Positions 1-5,546 of a DNA stretch of 5,677 nucleotides are shown piece by piece. A model generated the notes under the pieces. The model had not been told where the DNA came from and did no database searches. It saw nothing but the letters and a program-made list of their open reading frames with translations. Both the position numbers and the translations under genes were made by a program. The stretch's first letter is position 1. Every line of letters starts with the position of its first letter. Source of the stretch: Nitrosomonadales bacterium (GTDB lineage: Bacteria > Pseudomonadota > Gammaproteobacteria > Burkholderiales > SG8-41); contig VFLF01000052.1 of NCBI GenBank assembly GCA_009885185.1, forward strand, positions 1 through 5,677, in the 5' to 3' direction.

Positions 1-1485
1 CCCGTCATCGCGACGAACAACGGCAAGCCCATCGTGCGGGTGATCCGCGATGAGCTGGTGAGCGGCACGCGCAGTCCGGCGCGCGAGACCTTCCGCCTCA
101 CGCACAATGCCGCCACGCTGGATCAATCACAAGCGAAACTTACCGTGCGCCGCCGCGAGGCCGACCCGCGTGTGGAGATACCCGCGTCGGGCTGGGCCTA
201 TGTGAACGATCGCGAAATCCGCTTGATGCCCGAAGGCACGAAGCCGGTGACCGGCTCGATCTACGAGTTTCATTACCCGGCAAAGGACCCGCGCGTGCTG
301 GGCATCGGCATGGCGGCCACGCGTGATCTGATTTCGTTCATGCGGTATGAGTCCGCGGATGCGAAAGGCACGGCCAATCCGGCGCGCGGCATCAAGGCCA
401 CGCTGGCGTTCGGCGTTTCGCAAAGCGGGCGTTTCCTGCGTGATTTTGTGTATCAGGGTTTTAATCAGGACACGCGCGGTCGCAAGGTTCTCGACGGTGC
501 GCTATCGCACACCGCCGGGGTGGGTGGTGTGTTTCTCAATGCGGAGTTCGGCCAGCCCGCGCGCACCAACACGCAGTTCGAGGATCACATGATGCCGGAG
601 AATGAATTTCCTTTTTCCACCGCGCGCATGACTGATCCCGTCACCGGCAAAACCGATGGTCTGATGCGCAACGACGGCTTTGATCCGCTTTGGATGGAGA
701 CCAACACCTCCACCGAATATTGGCAAAAAGGCGCATCGCTCTTGGTGACCGATCCGCTGGGGCAACGCGATGTCGATCTGCCCGCCAACGCGCGCGCCTA
801 TCTCATCAGCGGCACGCAGCACGGCGGGCAGGCGTGGATGACCTCCACGCCGGGCAATTGTGTGAACCCGCGCAATCCGCACAGCCCCACGCCCGCGCTG
901 CGCGCACTGATGATTGCGCTGGCCGAATGGGTGGACGGCAAGGCGCCGCCGCTCTCGAACACACCGCGCCTGAAAGACGGCACGCTGGTGGCCGCGCAAA
1001 AGCTGCAATTCCCCGCCATCCCCGGCGTGGCAGTGGCGCGCAAAGTGAGTGAGTTCGGCGTGCTGACCGACTGGACCAAACCCGCGATGGACATGAGCAA
1101 GCCCTACCGCCCGCTGGTCACGCAAATCAACGCCGACGGCAACGAAACCGCCGGCATTCAGTTGCCCGAAGTCGCTGTGCCGCTGGGCACCTACACCGGC
1201 TGGAATTTATACAAAGCGCCGTTTGTCGAGGGTGAACTGTGCGACCGCGACGGCACCTACATACCGTTCGCCGCCACGCGCGCCGAGCGCGAAGCGCGCA
1301 AAGACCCGCGCCCCTCGCTCGAAGAACGCTACGGCTCGCACGCGGCCTATGTGAAACAATTCGCCGAAGCCGCGCAGAGACTCGTCGCTGCACGGTTGTT
1401 GTTAAAAGACGACGCCGAACGCCTGATCGCCAAGGCGCAAGGCGCGGACATCGCCAAACAATTTACAACCCAGGAAACTAAATGA
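1..1485 (+). CDS. Alpha/beta hydrolase domain protein (Abhydrolase_10-like), 5' end outside the window
   Basis: The reading frame is open from base 1 to the TGA at 1483-1485, so the gene begins upstream. A GTG at 34 has no ribosome binding site and lies inside continuous coding sequence, so it is not taken as the start. The protein resembles the large bacterial 'alpha/beta hydrolase domain' family (Pfam Abhydrolase_10, PF20091). The segment GVSQSGRFLRD (from base 412) carries the nucleophile-elbow-like serines at 418-420 and 424-426. SGTQHGG further on places a candidate catalytic His at 820-822. Near the C-terminus is an RDGTYIPFAATRAER stretch. Substrates of this family are mostly undefined; an esterase or similar hydrolase role is inferred. 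Members are usually longer, so the missing N-terminal part may be substantial and could include a signal peptide. The gene is coupled to the following CMD-family gene by an ATGA overlap, suggesting a shared catabolic role. Family call is fairly sure; substrate unknown. Confidence 0.85.
   Translation, partial: PVIATNNGKPIVRVIRDELVSGTRSPARETFRLTHNAATLDQSQAKLTVRRREADPRVEIPASGWAYVNDREIRLMPEGTKPVTGSIYEFHYPAKDPRVLGIGMAATRDLISFMRYESADAKGTANPARGIKATLAFGVSQSGRFLRDFVYQGFNQDTRGRKVLDGALSHTAGVGGVFLNAEFGQPARTNTQFEDHMMPENEFPFSTARMTDPVTGKTDGLMRNDGFDPLWMETNTSTEYWQKGASLLVTDPLGQRDVDLPANARAYLISGTQHGGQAWMTSTPGNCVNPRNPHSPTPALRALMIALAEWVDGKAPPLSNTPRLKDGTLVAAQKLQFPAIPGVAVARKVSEFGVLTDWTKPAMDMSKPYRPLVTQINADGNETAGIQLPEVAVPLGTYTGWNLYKAPFVEGELCDRDGTYIPFAATRAEREARKDPRPSLEERYGSHAAYVKQFAEAAQRLVAARLLLKDDAERLIAKAQGADIAKQFTTQETK
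1472..1475 (+). promoter_or_regulatory. Ribosome binding site for the CMD-family gene, inside the hydrolase 3' end
   Basis: AGGA lies 6 nt before the ATG at 1482, within the last codons of the hydrolase gene. With the ATGA stop/start overlap it supports this start and translational coupling of the two genes. Confidence 0.6.
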
Positions 1486-1910
1486 AAAAATCCGACAAGA
1501 AACCCGCCCGCAGCAAAGCCTTCCAGGCCGGCATTGAGACACGCGGCAAAGTGCTGGGCGCGGAGTACGTCAAACGCGCCTTCAAAAACGCCGATGAATT
1601 CACGCTACCGTTCCAGGAAATCGCCACCGAGTTTGCATGGGGCAGCGTATGGAACCGCAAGGGATTGTCGTTGCGTGACCGCAGCATGGTCACGCTGGCG
1701 CAATGCATCGCGCTGAACCGCCCCAACGAAATCCGCATTCACCTGCGCGGCGCCCTGCGCAACGGCATCAGCAAAACCGAGCTCAGCGAAATGTGCCTGC
1801 ACTCGTTTTTGTACTGCGGCGGGCCAGCGTCGCTCGACGCGTTTCACGTGATGAAGGAGGCGCTGCCGGGGTTGGAAGCGGAGTTGAAAGTGGAAAGGAA
1901 GAAGCGGTAA
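1482..1910 (+). CDS. Carboxymuconolactone decarboxylase (CMD) family protein
   Basis: A 142-residue protein of the CMD family (PF02627), close to the usual length of PcaC-type gamma-carboxymuconolactone decarboxylases. The core covers roughly residues 40-125. It contains VWNRKGLSLRDRSMVTLAQ, then PNEIRIHLRGALRNGISKTE with His87, and SEMCLHSFLYCGGPAS with Glu103 and His107, in the order expected of PcaC-like proteins. There is no CxxC pair of the AhpD type, so a peroxidase role is unlikely. In the best known member the reaction is decarboxylation of 4-carboxymuconolactone in the protocatechuate branch of the beta-ketoadipate pathway. Many relatives have other or unknown substrates, and no other pca gene is seen here, so the exact reaction is open. 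The N- and C-termini are lysine/arginine-rich. Start ATG overlaps the hydrolase stop and has an AGGA site 6 nt upstream. Cytoplasmic; probably co-transcribed with the hydrolase. Confidence 0.88.
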   Translation: MKKSDKKPARSKAFQAGIETRGKVLGAEYVKRAFKNADEFTLPFQEIATEFAWGSVWNRKGLSLRDRSMVTLAQCIALNRPNEIRIHLRGALRNGISKTELSEMCLHSFLYCGGPASLDAFHVMKEALPGLEAELKVERKKR

Positions 1911-1955
1911 CGGAGATTGGACCAACCACTGGTGATCGCGAGCCATCCCCCTGAG

Positions 1956-2168
1956 AGCCGCCGGGCAACGCAGACGCGCCGGGGGAAGTCGGCGAGGACT
2001 GTTTGAGTCCTCACGCCGTTGTTGGATGCGAGGGCGAGTTCCGCAGCCGCCCGGCGTGTCGAGTAGCGCAGGGAAGCCCGCAGGGCCGGTGAACCGCGGG
2101 ACGCCTTTTTTGGGTTACCTTTCTTGGCGGAGCAAGAAAAGTGACCAGCCGCCGGGCTGCCCCCGGCG
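1956..2168. repeat. Modular hairpin-rich intergenic repeat
   Basis: The block is built from repeated pieces. An 11-base direct repeat AGCCGCCGGGC occurs at 1956-1966 and 2147-2157. A perfect 9-base inverted pair is CGCCGGGGG at 1977-1985 and CCCCCGGCG at 2160-2168. Three local hairpins are visible: a 7-bp stem GAGGACT/AGTCCTC (1994-2012, 5-nt loop), a 14-bp stem with one mismatch and one wobble (2113-2146, 6-nt loop), and a 7-bp stem CGCCGGG/CCCGGCG (2150-2168). The overall text, including the GTTTGAG segment, the run of GC-rich elements and the T-run before a GGTTAC...GTGACC hairpin, resembles intergenic repeats I recall from beta- and gammaproteobacterial genomes. That family resemblance is from memory. 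Its function is unknown; position between convergent genes is typical of REP-like elements. Outer edges are approximate. Confidence 0.65.
2113..2146. repeat. Imperfect 14-bp hairpin within the intergenic repeat
   Basis: Arms 2113-2126 and 2133-2146 pair at 12 of 14 positions plus one G-T wobble, leaving a single C-A mismatch; the loop is GCGGAG. No T-run follows the hairpin on either strand (there is a T-run before it on plus), so it is not a standard intrinsic terminator. It is the most stable-looking module of the repeat. Confidence 0.65.
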
Positions 2169-2209
2169 AAGTTGATGCTCAGTTACTCAAAGCTAATCGG
2201 CGCCACAGT

Positions 2210-2965
2210 TCACTTTTGGATACGAGCGAGCGCTTTTTCGATGCGTTTAATAATGCGTTTAGACACACCGAGATTCAAATCGCGTCGATACATGGTGAAG
2301 TAGCTATTGACGTTGCGAGCTGCTTCGCTTGATCTCCCCAGCTTGATAAGACACATTGTAAGCCGATCAAGCGCTTCGATCTCGCCACTTCTCCCAAGTT
2401 CCTCAGCTTCTTCTTCGAGCAGCTTGCCAAAAAGATCTGTTTCAATGTTGGTCGATGCGTAACCTGCAATCGCTTCAATTGCTCGACTATAAGAACTTAC
2501 CGCCCGAGCCAAATCATGCTTTTCATACGATTTTGCTTGTTGAATCAGCGCGCGATTCGCCTCCCTCAGTTTGTGGTAGCGCTCACCCGCTTCATAGTTG
2601 AGGGGTCGCCCCATGTTTTGCACATTTACGAGTCCACTGGCGTGCTGCGCGATCCATGCCGCCTCAAGCTCTTCCGCCTCTTCCATTGAATGATTGTCTG
2701 TCAGGATGCGGACCTGATATTTACCGTAAAGATGCTTTTGAACATATCGATGCCATAAGGCATGCCGATCAGTGGACCAAGCCCGTCTACCATTACCCAC
2801 ACCCACGTAGAAGATTTTCCCAGTCTCGTCCAAGTGTGCATATACGTAACTTCTGCGCGGCTGCTTTTGATCGGCATTACTCGCAGCCTCAAGTGGCCGA
2901 GAACTATCATCTGTAACAAGCGAGATCGTGATTCCCAGATTGGTCAAGTTCGTCGAGAGTTTCAT
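2210..2965 (-). CDS. GIY-YIG nuclease-like protein with helical C-terminal region
   Basis: A 251-residue protein. Residues about 38-115 look like a GIY-YIG nuclease domain: YVY at 40-42, ten residues, then YVG at 53-55, followed by GNGRRAW (57-63) with Arg60/Arg61. An acidic helix, EEAEELEAAWIAQH (95-108), supplies the likely metal-binding Glu. The pattern is closest to the 'FYVGKG' type (COG3680/LEM-3-like), but the usual Lys is Val56 here. Residues 124-251 are predominantly helical and charged, perhaps TPR-like, without a family I can name. The first 37 residues are polar and of unclear role. The ATG at 2965 is supported by a strong GAGGAGGT site (2969-2976). It lies 34 bp after the hydroxyacid dehydrogenase, same strand. 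GC is about 47% in sampled lines against about 62-68% in sampled neighbours, suggesting recent transfer. The cellular role (repair, defence or mobile-element function) is unknown. Confidence 0.75.
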   Translation of the reverse strand: MKLSTNLTNLGITISLVTDDSSRPLEAASNADQKQPRRSYVYAHLDETGKIFYVGVGNGRRAWSTDRHALWHRYVQKHLYGKYQVRILTDNHSMEEAEELEAAWIAQHASGLVNVQNMGRPLNYEAGERYHKLREANRALIQQAKSYEKHDLARAVSSYSRAIEAIAGYASTNIETDLFGKLLEEEAEELGRSGEIEALDRLTMCLIKLGRSSEAARNVNSYFTMYRRDLNLGVSKRIIKRIEKALARIQK

Positions 2966-2968
2966 TGC

Positions 2969-2976
2969 ACCTCCTC
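2969..2976 (-). promoter_or_regulatory. Strong Shine-Dalgarno site for the GIY-YIG gene
   Basis: On the minus strand this reads GAGGAGGT, a near-perfect anti-16S match, ending 3 nt before the ATG (5 nt if GGAG is taken as the core). It fixes the start at 2965 and shows the gene can be translated independently of the upstream dehydrogenase. Confidence 0.75.
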
Positions 2977-2999
2977 ATCCACTTACCTTTTACAGCTGT

Positions 3000-3917
3000 T
3001 TACCGCCTCCTACCCTTCAACCCCGCCATCCTCCCCAACACCTCACAAACCGACGCCGTGTCGTGTTGCGACAAGCCTTGCGCCATCGCGGTGGTGTAGA
3101 TCGGCGCGCAGGTGGTAAAGAGCGGCAGCGGGCAATCGACGGATTTGGCCATGTCGCCGATAACCTGCATGTCTTTTTGCCATACCTCGACTTTCATGGT
3201 GGCAGGCAAATAATTTTGCTCGACCATCAGTTTGCCGCGCAGCTTGAACACGCCGTTGCCGAGCACCGGGCTGCTGGAAAACAGATCCCACACCTGTTGC
3301 GGATCGAGTTTCATTTTGCGTGCGAAAGTCATGGTTTCGCCCACCGCGACGTTGTAGATCGCCACCAGGTGGTTGGCGATGAATTTCATTTTAGTGCCGT
3401 TGCCGTAGTCGCCGACGAACTGCACGTTTTTGGTGAACACGTCGAGCACCGGCTTCACGCGCTTGAACGCGAGCTGCGGCCCGCTGGCGAAGATGGTCCA
3501 CGCGCCTTCTTTCATGCGCACCGCCGTGCCGCTGATCGGGCAATCCAGTGTTTGCGCGCCGGCAAGCGCGAGCGCCAATTGCGCGCGTTCTTTGTCGGCA
3601 ATGGTCAGCGTGCTGGTTTCGATGACCACCAGCGGTGCGCGTTTCGCCGCTCGTTTGGCGACGACAATTTTTGCGGCAACGTCTTCCAGCACGCTGGCTT
3701 TGGCGAGCGAAGTGATCACCACATCCGCCGCCGCAGCGACTTCAGTAGCCGAGGCCAGCGCGCGGCCACCAGCTTTTTTCAGCCGCGCGCGCGCCGCAGC
3801 CACAGGATCGTAGCCCACCACTTTGTAGCCCGTCGCGCACAAGGCTTCGGCCATCATGCCGCCCATGATGCCGAGGCCGATCACGCCAACCGTTTGTAAC
3901 TCTTTGTTTTTATTCAA
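3000..3917 (-). CDS. NAD(P)-dependent beta-hydroxyacid dehydrogenase (3-hydroxyisobutyrate dehydrogenase family)
   Basis: A 305-residue protein, the normal length for this family. The N-terminal Rossmann fold starts with VGVIGLGIMGG (Gly14, Gly16, Gly19) and has Asp37 at the end of the second strand (GYDP), hinting at NAD rather than NADP. DCPISGT at 125-131 corresponds to the substrate-binding DxPVSGG signature, altered at its last Gly. The catalytic Lys is Lys178 in GNGTKMKFIAN, with Asn182. WQKDM (246-250) matches the conserved KD motif of the helical C-terminal domain. The family oxidises beta-hydroxyacids to semialdehydes or ketoacids in the cytoplasm; the substrate here cannot be told. 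The start is unusual: TTG at 3917 is the only early option that keeps the first strand whole, with no clear ribosome binding site and an in-frame TAA two codons upstream. A GTG shortly before IGLG is an alternative but clips the first strand. An ATG at 3933 is one base out of frame. Confidence 0.88.
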   Translation of the reverse strand: MNKNKELQTVGVIGLGIMGGMMAEALCATGYKVVGYDPVAAARARLKKAGGRALASATEVAAAADVVITSLAKASVLEDVAAKIVVAKRAAKRAPLVVIETSTLTIADKERAQLALALAGAQTLDCPISGTAVRMKEGAWTIFASGPQLAFKRVKPVLDVFTKNVQFVGDYGNGTKMKFIANHLVAIYNVAVGETMTFARKMKLDPQQVWDLFSSSPVLGNGVFKLRGKLMVEQNYLPATMKVEVWQKDMQVIGDMAKSVDCPLPLFTTCAPIYTTAMAQGLSQHDTASVCEVLGRMAGLKGRRR

Positions 3918-3933
3918 AATTTATAATACTCAT
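3910..3933 (-). other. Seven-codon ATG frame overlapping the start of the hydroxyacid dehydrogenase
   Basis: Reads MSIINFE then TAA, overlapping the TTG start (3917) in another frame. A weak TAGG lies about 8 nt before the ATG. Removing one T from the TTTT run at 3916-3922 (minus strand AATTTTG) would join this ATG in frame to the dehydrogenase. It may be a coupling mini-cistron, the true start behind a one-base indel, or chance. Confidence 0.35.
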
Positions 3934-4072
3934 GGAGTCAACCTACTAAGCCCGTCTTTCTGGCGCAGGCCAGAATCCAGGTCGTTGTCCGCGCGTACGC
4001 GCTCATTTGAACTGCAAAGTGAAGAGAACGAACTGGATTCCGGCCGCCGGAATGACGGTGGCGCGCATACAC
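3918..4072. other. Intergenic region between the two dehydrogenase genes
   Basis: This 155-base gap separates the alcohol dehydrogenase from the downstream hydroxyacid dehydrogenase. Most of it is a palindromic element (3953-4057). The part next to the hydroxyacid dehydrogenase is AT-rich (about 3901-3930) and on minus contains TATTAT and TATAAA, possible -10 hexamers, but no good -35 at proper spacing, so no promoter is called. Confidence 0.55.
3953..4057. repeat. Palindromic intergenic repeat with two hairpin arms
   Basis: The left arm (3953-3980) and right arm (4033-4057) are imperfect inverted copies: CGTCTTTCTGG...GAATCCAG against CTGGATTCC...GGAATGACG. Each arm is also a hairpin: TTCTGGC/GCCAGAA, 7-bp stem, 4-nt loop (3958-3975), and ATTCCGG/CCGGAAT, 7-bp stem, 3-nt loop (4037-4053). 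Between them is a perfect 12-base palindrome GCGCGTACGCGC (3991-4002). The arms match the widespread proteobacterial repeat whose spurious translation gives 'RRPES' and 'WIPA.GMT' peptides; I recognise this from memory. It may act as a transcript-end or processing element for the alcohol dehydrogenase, or be a non-autonomous mobile element. Confidence 0.75.
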
Positions 4073-5116
4073 CTACCCCATCACCAACGCCGCGCGCCCA
4101 ATAATCAATTCCTTATCCAGCCGCTGATGCAACGCCTCGGCTTCAACCAGCGGCGCTTTGTCGGTGACCAGCGCCTTGAATTCGCCGCGCGCGACGAGTT
4201 CCAGCGTGTTCATGACTTCCTGGCGCGTGGCATACCGGCTGCCGAGAATTTCGATTTCGCTGCGCAGCACTTTCGCCGGATCAACATTGAACGGCTTGCC
4301 GCTGCCGCCCAGCGTGACCAGCCGGCCGCCCTTGCCCATCGCGGCGAGCGCGGGTTCCAGCGTGCTAGCGTTGCTGACAAAATCAATCGCGACATCGATG
4401 CCCTTGCCGCCGGTGGCCTCGAGCAGTTGTTCGGCCACGCGTCCGGCGGAGGCGTCGATGGTGATATCCGCGCCGCATTTCACCGCGGTTTCAAACTTGG
4501 ACGCCGCCGTGTCCACCGCGATGATTTTTTTCGCCCGCGCCCAGCGCGCCACCATCAGCATGTGTATGCCGAGGCCGCCGCCCGCGCCGAACACCGCCAC
4601 GGTGTCGTGCGGCGTGACACGCGCGCGGCGAATCACTTTCACCGGTGTCGCCAGCGCATCGCAGATCACGCCGGCCTCGGCGGGATTTTTACGCCAATCA
4701 ATGCCCTCGGGGAATTTCACGAAACTCCTCGCGGGCAACTTGATGTACTCCGCGTAGCCGCCGTCGCATTCGCGCCCGACATAGCCCTTGAAGTTGTCGC
4801 ACAACGTTTCGCGGTCGATGCGGCACCAGTGGCAATGGCCGCAGTTGAGATAAAAATACGCGGTCACGCCATCGCCCGCCTTCAATACACCCGCATCGAC
4901 GCCCGCGCCCACCGCAACGATTTCCGCCGCGATCTCGTGACCGATGATGCGCGGATAATGATCGAGCTTTAAACGTCCGGCGCGCGCATGGTGAATGGTG
5001 AGGCCCGAGCCGCAGGCCAGCACGCGCGCCACCGCTTCGGCCGGCCCCGGCACGGGATCGGGCACGGCGCCAACAACAAAAGGTTGACCAGGACCTGTCA
5101 GCAATACCGCTTTCAT
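4073..5116 (-). CDS. Zinc-dependent medium-chain alcohol dehydrogenase family protein
   Basis: A 347-residue MDR-superfamily protein of normal length. The GroES-like N-terminal domain holds catalytic zinc ligands Cys35 and His60-Glu61 (GHE), with Asp153 in ICDA as the likely third site. The structural-zinc loop is complete: Cys92, Cys95, Cys98 and Cys106 (C-x2-C-x2-C-x7-C). The Rossmann domain carries GAGGGLG at 177-183, and Asp202 at the end of the second strand (AVD) favours NAD. The usual CGxCxTD segment is CGSGLTIHH here: Thr40 is kept, but the following Asp is Ile41. Oxidation of an alcohol, or reduction of the carbonyl, in the cytoplasm is expected; the substrate is unknown. Start ATG at 5116 has a GGAGG site 6 nt upstream. 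It follows the Hpt gene by 40 bp and precedes the palindromic repeat. Confidence 0.92.
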   Translation of the reverse strand: MKAVLLTGPGQPFVVGAVPDPVPGPAEAVARVLACGSGLTIHHARAGRLKLDHYPRIIGHEIAAEIVAVGAGVDAGVLKAGDGVTAYFYLNCGHCHWCRIDRETLCDNFKGYVGRECDGGYAEYIKLPARSFVKFPEGIDWRKNPAEAGVICDALATPVKVIRRARVTPHDTVAVFGAGGGLGIHMLMVARWARAKKIIAVDTAASKFETAVKCGADITIDASAGRVAEQLLEATGGKGIDVAIDFVSNASTLEPALAAMGKGGRLVTLGGSGKPFNVDPAKVLRSEIEILGSRYATRQEVMNTLELVARGEFKALVTDKAPLVEAEALHQRLDKELIIGRAALVMG

Positions 5117-5122
5117 GAATAG

Positions 5123-5127
5123 CCTCC
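5123..5127 (-). promoter_or_regulatory. Ribosome binding site of the alcohol dehydrogenase gene
   Basis: Minus strand GGAGG, 6 nt before the ATG at 5116; supports this start. Confidence 0.7.
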
Positions 5128-5156
5128 GGGAAAAACCGCGCGAAACTATGCGGCGG

Positions 5157-5495
5157 TCAATATTTCAGATTGGCAAATGCCGCGATGGCATCGCTGACCT
5201 CGGGCCCAAGGCGCCTTACCGCTTCGGCGCACTGCGCCAGATCGTTGCCCTTGGCATGCTGCTCCAGTGCGCGCGCGAGATTCAATACAGATACCGCACC
5301 CATACTGGCGCTGGTCGATTTGAGCGAATGCGCCGCGCGCGACAGAGATGCCACATCACCCTTTTCAAGAGCCGCTTTCGCCTCGGCCAGCAATTTGGGT
5401 GAATCCTTGGCGTAGATATCGATCAACTGACGCACGACGGCCGCGTCATCGCCCAATGCCACCATAAGATTGGCTATCACGGCTTCATCGATCAT
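5157..5495 (-). CDS. Stand-alone Hpt (histidine phosphotransfer) domain protein
   Basis: A 112-residue protein made of a single Hpt domain. The phosphorylated His is His56 in AAHSLKSTSASMGA, close to the consensus AHxLKGxSxxxGA, with Lys59 beside it. A Gly-to-Ser change follows the Lys (KST instead of KGS/KGA). The flanking sequence fits the four-helix bundle: residues 3-45 form the first helices with a typical IDIYAKDSPKLL stretch, and 67-110 the last ones. Such proteins relay phosphate between receiver domains of a hybrid kinase and a response regulator in the cytoplasm. No kinase or receiver is in the window, so the partner is unknown. ATG at 5495 has an AGGA site 8 nt upstream. The gene lies 51 bp after the probable PPK2 gene and 40 bp before the alcohol dehydrogenase, all on one strand. 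Functional link to either neighbour is not evident. Confidence 0.88.
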   Translation of the reverse strand: MIDEAVIANLMVALGDDAAVVRQLIDIYAKDSPKLLAEAKAALEKGDVASLSRAAHSLKSTSASMGAVSVLNLARALEQHAKGNDLAQCAEAVRRLGPEVSDAIAAFANLKY

Positions 5496-5546
5496 GCGGG
5501 ATATCCTAGACTTACTTGATGTGCCTTCATGGCGGACCCTGGATGG

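Larger units (their letters stand above)
1911..2209. other. Intergenic region between convergent genes, filled mostly by a repeat
   Basis: No credible gene lies in these 299 bases. The plus-strand gene ending at 1910 and the minus-strand gene ending at 2210 converge here. A short plus-strand frame from 2141 comes from the repeat and runs antisense into the nuclease gene; it has no family resemblance. I see no classical terminator (GC hairpin followed by a T-run) for either gene, though the repeat's hairpins could stop or protect both transcripts. Confidence 0.7.

Noticed and set aside
502..1125. Minus-strand frame of 207 codons opposite the hydrolase
   Set aside because: His/Arg-rich antisense shadow with no ribosome binding site or recognisable domain.
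2141..2332. Plus-strand 63-codon frame at the end of the intergenic repeat
   Set aside because: Begins inside the repeat hairpin and runs antisense into the nuclease gene; no domain and no credible start signal.
2928..3899. Long plus-strand open frame (323 codons) opposite the hydroxyacid dehydrogenase
   Set aside because: Its translation is rich in His, Arg and Ala with no family resemblance, typical of an antisense shadow in GC-rich DNA; the minus strand shows all motifs of a known enzyme family.
4007..4972. Long plus-strand open frame (321 codons) opposite the alcohol dehydrogenase
   Set aside because: Starts in the palindromic repeat and then mirrors the dehydrogenase; composition is shadow-like and the minus-strand gene has complete zinc and Rossmann motifs.
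5131..5157. Possible intrinsic terminator after the Hpt gene (minus strand ACCGC...GCGGT followed by TTTTT)
   Set aside because: Only a 5-bp stem with a 13-nt loop, and it sits almost on the ribosome binding site of the alcohol dehydrogenase; too weak to call.
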